Below, piece by piece: positions 1 to 10,188 of a DNA stretch of 64,000 nucleotides; position 1 is the first letter of the stretch, and every line of letters begins with the position of its first letter. Location: assembly GCA_963556145.1 (NCBI GenBank), contig OY744468.1, forward strand, positions 4,526,001-4,590,000, given 5' to 3'. Source of the stretch: Hygrocybe punicea. Its lineage: Eukaryota > Basidiomycota > Agaricomycetes > Agaricales > Hygrophoraceae. Both the position numbers and the translations under genes were made by a program. The notes under the pieces were generated by a model. The model saw nothing but the letters and a program-made list of their open reading frames with translations. It was not told where the DNA came from and searched no databases.

Positions 1-475
1 TGAGCCAGGAGACATCATGACAGCATCAGCATAAACCATGTCAGTTGAGCCAGGATATATCCTGAGAACATCAGCCTGGACCATCCCAGTTGGCCCAGGA
101 TATATCCTGGGGACATCAGCCTCAACCATCCCAGATGGGCCAGGATATATCCCAAGAACATCAGCCTGGACCATGTCAATTGGCCCAGGATATATCCAAA
201 GAACATCAGCCTGGACCATCTCAGTTGGCCCAGAATATATCCTGGGAACATCAGCCTGGACCATGTCAATTGGCCCAGGATATATCCTGAGAAAATCAGC
301 CTGGACCATGTCAGTTGGCACAGGATATATCCGGGAAACATCAGCCTGGACCATGTCAATTGGCCCAGGATATATCCCAAGAACATCAGCCTGGACCATC
401 CTAGTTGGCCCAGAATATATCCTGGGAACATCAGCCTGGACCAGTTCAGTTGGGCCAGGATATATCTCAGCCTGA
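1..475. repeat. 45-bp minisatellite, about 10 copies
   Basis: A tandem repeat with a 45-bp period is read directly: the block around CCAGGATATATCC recurs at about 50, 95, 140 and so on to about 460, with a few substitutions per copy. The period is a multiple of three and the unit has few stops, so reading frames stay open on both strands as 15-residue repeats (minus-strand unit contains PGYILGQL; plus-strand unit contains GPGYI). No start context, intron or known domain supports a gene. It lies against the 3' end of the decayed gag on the minus strand and may be an expansion inside or beside that retrotransposon. The left border is outside the window. Confidence 0.9.
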
Positions 476-525
476 TTCAGCTATCCCCAAGTCAGTTGGG
501 CAATCTCATTTTCAGGCATCCCAAG

Positions 526-2267
526 TCAGTTGGTAATATCTTGCTGAATGCCCTGAACAATGATGGGTTGCGGTTCAGCAGAGGCATTTTTGCAAGTGTT
601 CTCACATGATGCAAAAGGAAGTGGGTCGTCAGTGAAGATGTTAACTTTTACTGGCGATGCGCCAGGAGGTTGGACTCGCTTGGGCGTAATATTATTGCGA
701 AGTTTGGAACGACAGTCTGGAGAAATTGAGAACAATTCCATTGGTGTGAGCGTGACACAGGGAGCCACCATAGAGCGCGAGTAAACCTCACTAATAATCT
801 TAGAGTCCTGGATAGGGGCTTGAGTGCGCTACACGGGTTCTTTATCCTTAGATTGTTTTACCAGTGGACCTGCAAAATTACGTTCATGTGGCAGGCGGTA
901 CGCGGTTTCTGGTGCAGATGCGAAGGGATGGATGGGTGGTTCTGTGGTAGGAGTGGGTGTCGCAGGCAAAGGGGCTTGTTGCACGGTTGATTGATCAGGT
1001 GTGGGCTGAGCGCATGGACGAGGTAAACTGGTGGTAGACGGGACGGGTTTGCGCTGACGAGAAATCTCTACACCGTCAAATTTTACCTTTTTAAGCGTGA
1101 AAAGTTTGCGCTCCAGTTCCTCAATGCGCAAGTCGTTAGAGCTCATCGCCGACGCCAGGACATTGGTGTGAACAGCAGGAGATATGCTATACATCATTTG
1201 ACTGACATTGTTGGTATTGGTTTGTTGCGTCGCAGCTAATTGACCAGGATCATGGCATTGCGACGATGCCATTCATCGATGCGCTCCTTCATAGAATTGC
1301 CAGGTAATTGGCGTGGGCAGAAAGCGCCAGAGGGTAGAACGATTTTCTTGTCGATATTCTCTCGGATGCATCCAGCATTGATATATTCAATCACATGCGG
1401 GCAGTTCGGCCTAAAGTGACCAGGTAGGTTGCAGAAGTGGCAATTGCCATTCGCCGCTGTCTTGGACTGAGTCGTTCTCGTAGGGGGCATATGAGAAGAG
1501 GTATGGGGGCATGGAGCAGAGTTTTTAGACATGTGCGGGTCCATAATTTTATTTACCGCTTGGACCACAGTATCGACGATGAGTGTGACGTCGTCCCGTT
1601 TGATCGAAGAAGACTCGGAAGAGGTCGCGGACATTGGTTTACCTTCTCTAGGTGCGTTCGTGGGACCGGTACCATGAAGAACAAACTGCGCTGCTGCTTG
1701 AATTTCATGTAGCAGATAGGGGTCATCGGGAAAGTGATCAGGTAGCTTCAGCTGTAGTCGCTGCGTGACGCGCATCCAGAGACACTTTTGAAACCCATGA
1801 ATGTATGCATGACTTTGCTCAGCTTCGGAGATGCAATTCTTTTTACAGAGAAATTTCGTGATAGTGAGGAATGCGTGATGATAAGCGCCAAGCTCTATGA
1901 TGTTTGCGATTCCCGACTGATGTTATATCTCGACGAGCTTCTCCATATCCGATACGGACCATTTCCTCTCATCTTCTGAACCAGGATAAAGCTTATACAC
2001 AGCCTTTGTGAACTCTTCGTAAGTCAATGCCGGCAAGTACTCGTCGAGCGATTCCCAAAGTTCAGCGGTGTCTATGTCGAGATAGCACAACGCATATCTC
2101 TTTTTGTTGACAGCGTCGGTTATTGCGCACGAATTGAATTGGGCCTTGAGCTCATCAAAGTATCGGCAAAGTTCGCGTGGGTGCTCCGGCGAGAAGCTGG
2201 GAGTGGTATTATGACCACAAGCGGGCATTTGTGGTGGTGTCGCCATTGTTTCAGGTGCTATTGGCAT
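526..2267 (-). pseudogene. Decayed LTR-retrotransposon gag/pro region
   Basis: Four minus-strand open stretches (2267-1923, 1775-1236, 1272-829, 771-526) read as one broken polyprotein. The first, starting with an ATG at 2267, resembles the fungal Ty3/gypsy gag core, with a segment containing YLPALTYEEF and KLYPG. The second ends in a CCHC zinc knuckle, C-x2-C-x4-H-x4-C (CHFCNLPGHFRPNC, about 1400-1440). The third and fourth look like the linker in front of the protease. An in-frame TAA near 1921 and shifts near 1775, 1250 and 800 break it. No protease, RT or integrase is visible before the window starts. The family call rests on the gag-like core and the knuckle; the Ty3/gypsy assignment is an inference. 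Confidence 0.7.
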
Positions 2268-2270
2268 ATT

Positions 2271-2790
2271 AATGCATCACTTGCCCCTAAGCTCCGAGAA
2301 CATGCTGATGCATGATTCCCAGTGCTTAGCAGCTCGGAGTCATGCATCACTCCTGGGTTTCACACTATGAATTTGTAATTAAATATCCAATATATATGTT
2401 ACAGTGTTCAATGGCTCCTTTGAACACCCTGATATAATTGATTCTGTACTGATTTCTACTGCTAAAAAATGTTCTAATTCCTTCAGTGTATTATCTGAAC
2501 CTATCTAGACATTGTTTTTTATTCAGAACCACCAATAAAATTAGAAACTGAATATTCATAAAGTAGAGAGAAATCTGATCACTCCTTTGAACACTCATGT
2601 TTTGACCATAAAACATTCCAGTATCAACAGATTTCTTTAAAAATTGGTATGAGAGGTCTTGAGATATATGAGCAACCTTCTGTCTATTCAGATTTTGTTC
2701 AAGATAATTTGGCTACCTGTGGCATTTGAGGGTAATTTTTGTGTTCAAAGGAGCCATTGAATACTGTATGTCCTGATTAAGATGGGGGTG
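2271..2790 (-). repeat. LTR-like end of the gag element, split by a MITE
   Basis: The segment just upstream of the gag start (AGTGATGCAT, GCTCCGAGAACATGCTG, GGGAATCATGC on the minus strand) matches about 100 bp at 6240-6340 in opposite orientation. After the MITE at 2402-2766 is removed with one TA, the joined sequence (TATGTCC..ATTAAG) also lines up with 6170-6200. This supports two inverted copies of one LTR-like repeat. The outer LTR border merges into the G-rich block and cannot be placed. Confidence 0.55.
2402..2766. mobile_element. MITE with TA target duplication (Tc1/mariner-like)
   Basis: The ends are inverted repeats: CAGTGTTCAATGGCTCC at the left and the complement of CAGTATTCAATGGCTCC at the right, about 25 bp with one mismatch. 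TA stands directly outside both ends (2400-2401 and 2767-2768). The 365-bp body has no coding capacity. TA duplication plus CAGT ends fit non-autonomous Tc1/mariner-type elements. A second copy of one end lies at 49681-49724. Confidence 0.85.
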
Positions 2791-4075
2791 AATAATGGGG
2801 GATAATCCGGGGTAATTAGGGGATAATTCGGGGGGGGCAATTGGGGCAATTTGGGGGGTAATTGGGGGGGGTAATTGGGGTGGATTGGAGGGGTAATTGG
2901 GGGTGGATTGGGGTGGATTGGGGGGGTAATTGGGGGGTAGATTGGTGGTAGATTGGGGGTGGATTGGGGGGTAAAATGGGCTGATGGGATGGTTGGGGGA
3001 TGGGGTGGGATGGTGGGGGGGGCATGGGGGTAGCTGGGGAATGGTGGGGGATGATGGAGGGGTCATTAGCTGGGGAATGGTGGGGGATGGTGGGGGATGG
3101 GGTGGGGATGGGGTGGGGAGGGTGGGGGATGGTGAGGGGATGGGATGGTGGGGGATGGTGGGATTTTGGGTGATGATGGGGGATGGGGCGATGGTAAGGG
3201 GATGGTGGGGGATGGTGGGGGATGAGGTGATAGTAAGGAGATGGTGGGGAGGTGATAGAAGGAAGTGGAGGGTTGATGCTGGGATGGTGAGAGTTATGGG
3301 GAGATGATGGACATGGATTAATTATAAATTCCAATCACCTTTCCAATCACCACCAAATCAACCCCCTCATCACCTCCTCATCAATCTCCCCCTCATCTCC
3401 CCATCCACCCCCCACCATCCCCAATCCCCACCCCATTCTCCACCATCTCCCACCCCATCCCCCACCATCCCCCCACCATCCCCCCACCATCCCCTCATGA
3501 CCCCCCCACCATCCTCCACCATCCCCCACCATCCCCCTCCCCATCCCCCACCATCCCTCTCCCCATCCCCCACCATCCCTCTCCCCATCCCCCACCATCT
3601 CCCCATCCACCCCCCACTCCCCATCCATCCCCCATCCACCCCCCACCATCCCCCATCCCCCTGTTATCTCCCTATCTCCCTATCACCCCCTCATCTCCCC
3701 CCATCATCTCCCCATCACCCCCTTACCACTCCCCTACCACCTCCCCTCATCATCTTATTATTGTTTGCAATCAATTGGATTTTGTCCATGATCTTGTGCT
3801 CTACTTGTATCACCAGTCTCACCAAATTCATCAAGGTGTATGCCCCATGCATCCTCCATCACCCCATGCATCACCCATCACCACTATTAACCCTTTAATT
3901 ATTCCATAACCATCCCCCGACCACCTCCCATCACCCCCCAATTATCTATCCCCCCCATCACCTTCATAGTCCACCCTCCTATCACCCCCATTCCACCCCC
4001 AATACCCCCCCCAATTATCCACCAACCACCCCTTCATTCACCCCATTATTCTCCCCATTCCCCCACAATGAGTTG
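2785..4075. repeat. G-rich block followed by C-rich block, low complexity
   Basis: From 2785 to about 3305 the plus strand is made of GGGG runs separated by ATGGT, TAATT or GGATT. From about 3345 to 4075 it is CCCC runs separated by CATC or AATTA. The two halves are near-complements around a short A/T-rich centre at about 3310-3345. Open frames here (Gly/Trp/Met or Pro/His rich) are products of the repeat and are not called genes. The G-rich runs could form quadruplexes. A related C-rich block lies at 5890-6150. Confidence 0.85.
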
Positions 4076-4490
4076 CTTTAATTCCAATATTTGAAAGGCT
4101 CCTATAAGGAGCTCTAAATTCATGGTATTATCATGATATTGGTTATTGGTTCAAAGGTAACAATAGCTATTCAAAGGTAATAGTCATATAGTCGAAAGTG
4201 TTCAACGTGTTTAAAGACGCTCTAACAACCCGTACTAATGTATATACTTGTATTTCGGACCCAAGATTCAAGCTCTCCACTGACCTAAGTTCCATCATTT
4301 TTAGCAATAGCACATTTCCGGCAGCTCCAACTGCCAGGCACTTGTCTCAAATATATTTTATGCTTCACTTAGGACTTCTAGAATTAATTTTAGATTTTAT
4401 ACAGGAGTATTTGTTGAAGTGATCATTTAAGGGTCCAGTTTTGGCAGAGTGTTAGAATACATTGTGCATAGCTCTCTATGTATGGCGAAA
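4076..4490. other. No gene seen
   Basis: A/T-rich sequence with short direct repeats (TTCAAAGGTAA occurs twice near 4150-4180). There is no coding, RNA or element signature that can be supported. Confidence 0.5.
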
Positions 4491-5214
4491 TAAAATTCTC
4501 AAATTAACATTAGAGTAGATATACAATACTTGCATCTTTTCAGGGTCTTGCCCTGGCCATTGAGGTCTTGTACTACATGTAATAATATCATGAAAATCCA
4601 GCTATCCTTCCCTATATGGCAACTCGACCCCGTTTGGGAACTCGGCAAATTCCGGTTGAAATTCCCGCGCGAGTTCAAGCAAGACTGTTCAAAACACTTC
4701 AACAAGGATTCATCAACGACGAGACAACGGGTGCAGAAGAGCACCCGAGGTAATTTTTTGTTTTATACTTTGATTTATATTACTAACTAATTACACACTG
4801 ATTTTAGGTCCTTTATTCCGGCAATCCCGCGCCAAATGAATGTACTACTACCAGCCCCGACGCCAGCAAACCCACAACAGGACGCGCGGCCAGGCCGGAC
4901 GCAGACGACAACGACACAGGAACGGGGCCACGCCACGCCAGGCTGAACGGGACCAGCGATGGAGGCGCAGAAGACGAGAACGGCGACGACAAGGACGGCC
5001 AGGACGACGAGGACGGCAAAACGATGAGGATGGCCAAAACGACGACGAGGACAGCCAGGCCATGCCGCCACGATGGAGAAAGAGAACCGAGATCATCGGG
5101 CGTGGGTGGGTTCGCCCACGCCCTCCATGTAAGTTTTTTTGTTATATTATTGTTACATTACTGACTACTTCCAATCCCGAGCCACTACCACCACCCTCAA
5201 CCTCACGCGTGGAC

Positions 5215-5246
<32 letters not shown>

Positions 5247-5862
5247 GCGACGAGGACGCCAACCACACCAACGACGACGGGAACGACGGACAACAGGACG
5301 ACGGGGACGACGATGCGGACGGGGACACCGGATACACGGAGACGAGGACGGAGACGACGAAGACGAGGACGAGGAGCGGCAGCGGCAGCAACAGCAGCAG
5401 CGGCAACAGCAGGAGCGGCGGCAACAGCAGCGGCGGCAACAGCAGCAGCAGCAACATGGAAGTGGCCGAGACGACGACGACGACAACGGCAACGATGGCG
5501 AGGAGAGGGAAGAAGGCCAGGACGACGGGGACGAAGAAGAGGACGGGACGAAGACGAAGACGAGGACGAGGACAGGACGAAGACGAAGACGAGGACGAGG
5601 ACAGGACGAAGACGGCGACACCAGGACACGCCGACGAGGACGACAGGGACGGGGATGGCGGGTATGGGTACGACGGGTACGGGGGCGGAGACAGGGACAA
5701 CGGGGACGGGGACGGGGACGACGGAGACGATGGGGGAACAACGACGCCGAGAACGGTGTAAGTATTCTTGCTCTCTTCCCTCCCTCCAACTCCCCTCCTT
5801 CCCCACTCCCACCCCCTCCCTACTCCCACATCCCTATGTAGTTTCAATAAAATATATTTTGT
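4490..5862 (+). repeat. Splice-like cassette with expanded GAC/GAG repeats
   Basis: A coding-like stretch (about 4590-4751) is followed by an intron-like segment, GTAATT at 4752 to TTTTAG at 4808. Next comes a second stretch ending in a perfect 9-bp hairpin (GGGCGTGGG at 5098, CCCACGCCC at 5115), then a donor-like GTAAGT at 5129 and a T-rich tract. From about 5200 to 5760 the sequence is dense GAC, GAG, CAG and GGAC repeats that stay open in several frames on both strands (long Arg/Asp/Glu/Gln/Ser-rich frames). No protein family is recognised. The layout matches the cassettes inside the hAT elements at 17477-24027, 39166-42324 and 42879-44237, but no terminal repeats were found here. Confidence 0.45.
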
Positions 5863-6345
5863 ATTCATTTAAATGAGTAAGAATAGAATAAGTAAAATAA
5901 AATCCCCAAATACCCCAGATGCCCCCCAGATGCCCCCAAATTACCCCCCAATTAAGCCCCAATCCCCCCAAAAAAAACACCCCCCAAATGACCCCCCAAA
6001 TGCCCCCAAAATACCCCAATTATGCCCCAATTATTCCCCCAATCCCCCCCAATCATCCCCCCCAAAATAACCCCAATCCAACCCCAACCCCTAATTACCC
6101 CCTCAATAACCCCCCAATTATCGCGCAATTATCCCAATTATCCACCCCAAAATAATCCCCCATTATAGCCTGGCTTAATTTGGACATAACATGTACAACT
6201 AATATTTAATTGCCATTCCATATCTAGCCTAGGGCCTAAAGCCAGGAGTGATGCATCACTCCGAGCCGCTAAGCAGCGGGAATCATGCATCAGCATGTTC
6301 TCGGAGCTTAGGGGTGAGTGATGCATCACTCCCCCAGCATGGGGT
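5863..6345. repeat. C-rich block and inverted copy of the LTR-like repeat
   Basis: Positions 5890-6150 are CCCC runs separated by AAAT or AATTA, the reverse sense of the block that starts at 2785. Positions 6165-6340 then match the LTR-like sequence at 2271-2400 in inverted orientation (GTGATGCATCACTCC, AGCATGTTCTCGGAGC). This copy lacks the MITE and so gives the empty-site sequence for it. Confidence 0.55.
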
Positions 6346-6840
6346 GATTGTTTGAGCTGCGGGTGGTGGCGTGGGTGGATGCGATGAGGTAGACGATGAG
6401 GGGGTGCTCGGTAGAATAGGAATAGAAGAATCGAGAGTGGATGTGGATGGTAAGTTAGAAAGTGGACCGGAAGAGGGGTCGGAAGTGTGTCGAGAGAAAG
6501 AACCACTAGCTGGTGTGGGAGATTGTGGATTGTAATCGCATGGAGAATCGTGAAAATCAAGAGGCGTGCGAGGTGAATGAGAACAAAATCGATGTGAGGT
6601 ATCATGTTCAGAATTGGAGGAATGTTCGGTGAGTTTGTCGAGATCACTGTTGAAGTCAGGGGTATTTCGAGAGGTCGTCGCACATTGTTGCGCTTGATGC
6701 TGTACTGAGCTATGAGTACTATATCTGTTGGTAGCTATGATGCTTGAACTAGATGTGTTAGTCGAAGGAGTGGTTTAGATTTTAAGCCCCCTCGCGGTGG
6801 GCTCCAGAAAATGATATGGTTTCCACATCTATGACCCCGG
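6346..6840 (-). mobile_element. 5' internal part of an old LTR element, minus sense
   Basis: On the minus strand a leader-like motif at 6805-6780 (TCTGGAGCCCACC followed by GCGAGG) closely matches the one directly inside the LTR at 23021-23000 (TCTGGGGCCCACC, ACGAGG), a primer-binding-site position. Below it a proline/histidine-rich open frame runs from 6683 to 6138. Positions 6806-6840 and the sequence after 8543 would be its LTR, split by the small LTR element at 6841-8539. No pol domain is visible. Confidence 0.45.
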
Positions 6841-6998
6841 TGTAGTAGGGACTAGGGGTCCCTACTGGTGCCTCAGTGGTCTCGGGGTGGTGTGACAAGC
6901 TGAAGTCTCATAGTCTATCTACACAAAAGGTAATCCTACAGATCGTGGGAATAGTCACGTGATCTACTGGTAGTAGTGGGGCACTACCCACTACTACA
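6841..6998 (-). repeat. LTR of the small LTR element (left copy)
   Basis: 158 bp, TGTAGTAG...CTACTACA. It is nearly identical to 8400-8539 except for two short length differences near its ends. Confidence 0.85.
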
Positions 6999-7500
6999 TG
7001 TACCCCCCTCGAAAAAAACTGTGGCGTCCTTGCCACTGAGAAGCCAAAGACCAACAACACTCACAAAATCTCCCAAACTCCCACTCAAAACTCCAACTCC
7101 GTTGAGGACTTATGAAATGCTGCCGACAGGTATGCCCCCCAGTGGGCGCCACCACCAGCTCAAGATACCGTTTGTCGACTGAATCGCCTGTGCTCAGAGC
7201 GTAACTTGCAAAGGGACGTGGAAAGTTTGTGTCGTGTTGGCGTGGCATGGGGTACTAGATACATGGACAGCAGCAGCTAATGGGACGTGGTAACGTGGAC
7301 TAGATGGAGGGTGATGGGTGGGGAAAACGATAGCAGGACTGTGGGTGAATAAAATGGGATGGTGGTAGGGTAAAAAAGATAACTTCGGTTCGTTTTGGTG
7401 AACGTGGGGTAATGGCGGGTCATCGAGTGTTGAACGGGGCTGTGGGGAGTCGAAGGGGTGAACACGAGACGGGGAACATTCGAAAAACTAAGTGGGCTGG

Positions 7501-8217
7501 CTATAACTTGGCTCTGTGGTGAAATTCGGGGCTATGGGGGGTGACGGAGAGCGAACGCGAGGCTGGAGAGCCTCGCGCGTGGGTCTGTGGTGTGTAACGG
7601 GGGTATGTACGACTTGGGGTGGCGAAAAGTGGGGGTGTGGCTCTTGGTGACACGGCGTGTCTGTGGGGTGGCCAATAAGGCCGGCGGGTGTTCGTTTGGG
7701 ACTGCGCAAGTGAACAGGGACGTCTGGTACGTCGAACGAGGGCCTGTGGGGTCGGTTGTGTGGGCTGAAAAACTCGGGTATACGAAAACGGGGGATTAAG
7801 GCGTGGTGACGTGGCGTTGGCCATGAAGGCCGGCGACTGTTCGTTTGGGACAATGAACGGGAGCGGAGGGCTCTGGTACGTTGAACGAGGGCACGGGGGG
7901 TTGGTAGGGTGGACTAGAGGGCTCAGGTATCTGAAAAACGGGGGTCGTACTTTGGTGACGTGGCAAAACGCGGGGGCGCTAAAATGGCGAGGTTGGCTCG
8001 CGTGGGGCATACAAGGGGTACTTGGGGTTCTAGGACATGGGCCGTTGGTGAAAAGAGGTGCATCGAGCGCGAATACATAACTTGGGAGTGGTGAATAGTA
8101 ACAAGTCCTGTTTAAAGACGATAACTTGGTGGCGTGCGGGTTGGCTGATTTGCTTCGAAAAAGGGGCCGTGGCGGCGTATGGTAAAACGTGAAGGCTCGT
8201 GGGTTATCTAACAACAA
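7501..8217 (-). CDS. Pro/Ser-rich open frame inside the small LTR element
   Basis: A 238-codon open frame starting with ATG at 8217. The product is rich in Pro, Ser, Thr, Arg and His, with no recognised domain. It lies in the inferred sense of the element, so it could be a remnant of a structural protein, but composition alone could keep the frame open. Similar Pro-rich frames exist in the larger LTR element at 18498-23896. Function unknown. Confidence 0.25.
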   Translation of the reverse strand: MLLDNPRAFTFYHTPPRPLFRSKSANPHATKLSSLNRTCYYSPLPSYVFALDAPLFTNGPCPRTPSTPCMPHASQPRHFSAPAFCHVTKVRPPFFRYLSPLVHPTNPPCPRSTYQSPPLPFIVPNEQSPAFMANATSPRLNPPFSYTRVFQPTQPTPQALVRRTRRPCSLAQSQTNTRRPYWPPHRHAVSPRATPPLFATPSRTYPRYTPQTHARGSPASRSLSVTPHSPEFHHRAKL

Positions 8218-8399
8218 TGGGGGCGGCCGTGTGGCTGGCCATGGACGAAAAACGGGGGCTGCTCCGCAGCTGGGTGGTGAGACCGCGTGAAAAAGCTGTA
8301 AGCGCGAGAAAACCAGTAGAGAAGCTCAGAAGGGGCTCAAAAAAGCTGGAGAATGGTGAGAAAAGAAAGGCTGAGACGAATCACACTCTCATCACCAGG

Positions 8400-8539
8400 T
8401 GTAGTAGGGACTATCCCTACTGGTGCCTCAGTGGTCTCGGGGTGGTGTGACAAGCTGAAGTCTCATAGTCTATCTACACAAAAGGTAATCCTACAGATCG
8501 TGGGAATAGTCACGTGATCTACTGGTACCCACTACTACA
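8400..8539 (-). repeat. LTR of the small LTR element (right copy)
   Basis: 140 bp, direct repeat of 6841-6998, followed by the target duplication CCGG. Confidence 0.85.
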
Positions 8540-10188
8540 CCGGATAAAGAGATAATAAAAGATGAAAACGTCACAAAGGTGTGAATGGGACTTGGGACAC
8601 TCCTGACAATAACACGATAATGCACGATAATATGCATGATCAAATAAACAAATGTGAAGAGTCACGAGATAATGCGATATCGCAATGCAGTGATAAACAA
8701 GAATCAGAAGGCTTAGCTGGGTGTCCTAGATGACAGCACGATACACAGTGATGATGCGACGAGATGAGGGATCTACGCTACGACTTAGGTCGCGATAGTG
8801 GAGAGTACACAACGAGAAAAGATGCAGATTTGAGTAGGAATGACTGGATCTTTAAACTTAAGACGCAAACTAGTGGAGAGGGGAGAACTGGGTTCTTCTT
8901 CTTTTTGCTACTACGAGACATTTTTTATATTCTAAAGGGATAGGGGTTTAAGGGTGGATGAGTGAAATAGAAACGCAGTGAGATATTGCATGAAAGCGAC
9001 AAAATGGTAATGGAATGGCAAAGGATTTGAAATAACGGCGAATATCACATGAAAGTCGGTGAAAAGACGAAGATAAACCGGATGAATTACATTTTTGGTA
9101 TCGGACTTGGTGTCCGAACATATAGGACGTGTTTAATGGTGGTGTTTCAGCATTTTGAGACTGGGTTGCTCAGTTAAGATACAGTGAAGATGTCGCAGTC
9201 ACACGCGTGTTGATCGGCGTAAGTTGCGCAAGTCGCGGGTGGCGCGCTGATGTTTCACATGTACGCGGGATGCGGAAGAGTCGTAGGGAAAGTAGAATTG
9301 GATCCTATGAGAGATTCTGTGCCCAAAGGGAGAGACTGCGTATCAACGGGCGGGTTGACCCTGCGTTGGCCGCATTGGTGTTTTTTGGTGGTGGTGTTGG
9401 TGGTGGTGGTGATGCATGGTGGTGTGGTGCCACGTTCAGATTTGAAACCCACACTGCTCAAGACAATGACATAATTGGCTTTTCACCATGCACCAACTTA
9501 CTTTAATACTTACAACTTCATAATATTTGAACAAAGCTAGCTTCTGATTTATATGTTAGCTGTTAGCTGTTAGCCTTTTAGGTGTTAGCTTTGTGGTGTT
9601 AGCTTTTATATATATATATATTTTACACACTACTCGGTATATTATTTGATACTATTTGTCATCTTCTTGAATGGTGTGGGTTGAAGGTCCACTGTGTTCT
9701 GTTATATACAAATAAAAACAATATAAAAAAACAACAATAAAAAAATACCATGAAGGAGTGGGGGTGGATGCACCACCCCCCACTGCTCATTCCATCTTGT
9801 TGACTCCCACTCCACCCTGTTCATGTTCATTTGCATGCATGCGCATCTTGGACACATTGTTGTTGGCATCTGACGTGGCCCCTGGTGGTTGCGGCTGTTG
9901 TGGTGGCAATCATCATCATTGTAGTGGTGGTGGTGGTAGTGGTGATGGCTGTGGTGGCCGTTGATGGTGACTTACTGTAAATGTGAGTTAGTGTCAAATA
10001 AATAAAATAAATAAAATGAAATGTACATGGGTGGCAGGGAGTACCCTGCTGCCCATTTTGTCCACCTTGGGTGCTCCATCATCCTTGTTTGGCATACATT
10101 GTGGGCATTGGTGGTTACAGAAGGCACTTTGGTGACTTTTGAAGTCAGCCAAATGGCCAATGTTTGCGGTTCAAACTCAGTTTGAAAC
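8540..10188. other. No gene seen; degenerate repeat DNA
   Basis: Positions 8544-9200 are purine-rich on the plus strand and may be the rest of the LTR interrupted by the small element. A TTAGCTGTTAGC repeat and a short (TA)n tract lie at 9550-9620. A G/C hairpin (GGGTGGATGCACCACCC) lies at about 9766-9782, and GTGGTGGTGG runs at about 9390-9420 and 9915-9960. No coding or element border could be supported. Confidence 0.5.

Larger units (their letters stand above)
6841..8539 (-). mobile_element. Small non-autonomous LTR element (TRIM-like)
   Basis: Two direct repeats bound a 1699-bp element: 6841-6998 (158 bp) and 8400-8539 (140 bp). Both begin TGTAGTAGGGACTA and end CTACTACA, and the left copy has short extra pieces. 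CCGG stands outside both ends (6837-6840, 8540-8543), a 4-bp target duplication. On the minus strand a purine run (GAGGGGGG) lies just before the repeat at 6998, where a polypurine tract would be, so the sense strand is probably minus. The interior has no RT or integrase. It carries an open frame rich in Pro, Ser, Arg and His (8217-7501) and a diverged internal duplication (about 7640-7750 versus 7805-7915). Confidence 0.8.

Noticed and set aside
1..475. CRISPR-like array of regular repeats
   Set aside because: The repeats are contiguous, without unique spacers, and vary in sequence; the genome is eukaryotic.
2816..3898. Gly/Trp-rich and Pro/His-rich open frames
   Set aside because: Products of the G-run and C-run repeats, open in overlapping frames, without start context or introns.
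5140..5840. Several long open frames on both strands in the GAC/GAG region
   Set aside because: All frames are open at once because of trinucleotide repeats; composition is extreme and no domain is seen.
8870..8900. TAGTGGAGAGGGGAGAAC as left end of the hAT element that ends at 11996
   Set aside because: The flanking 8 bp (GACGCAAAC side) do not match GGACTCAC after the right end, and the inverted match is weak.
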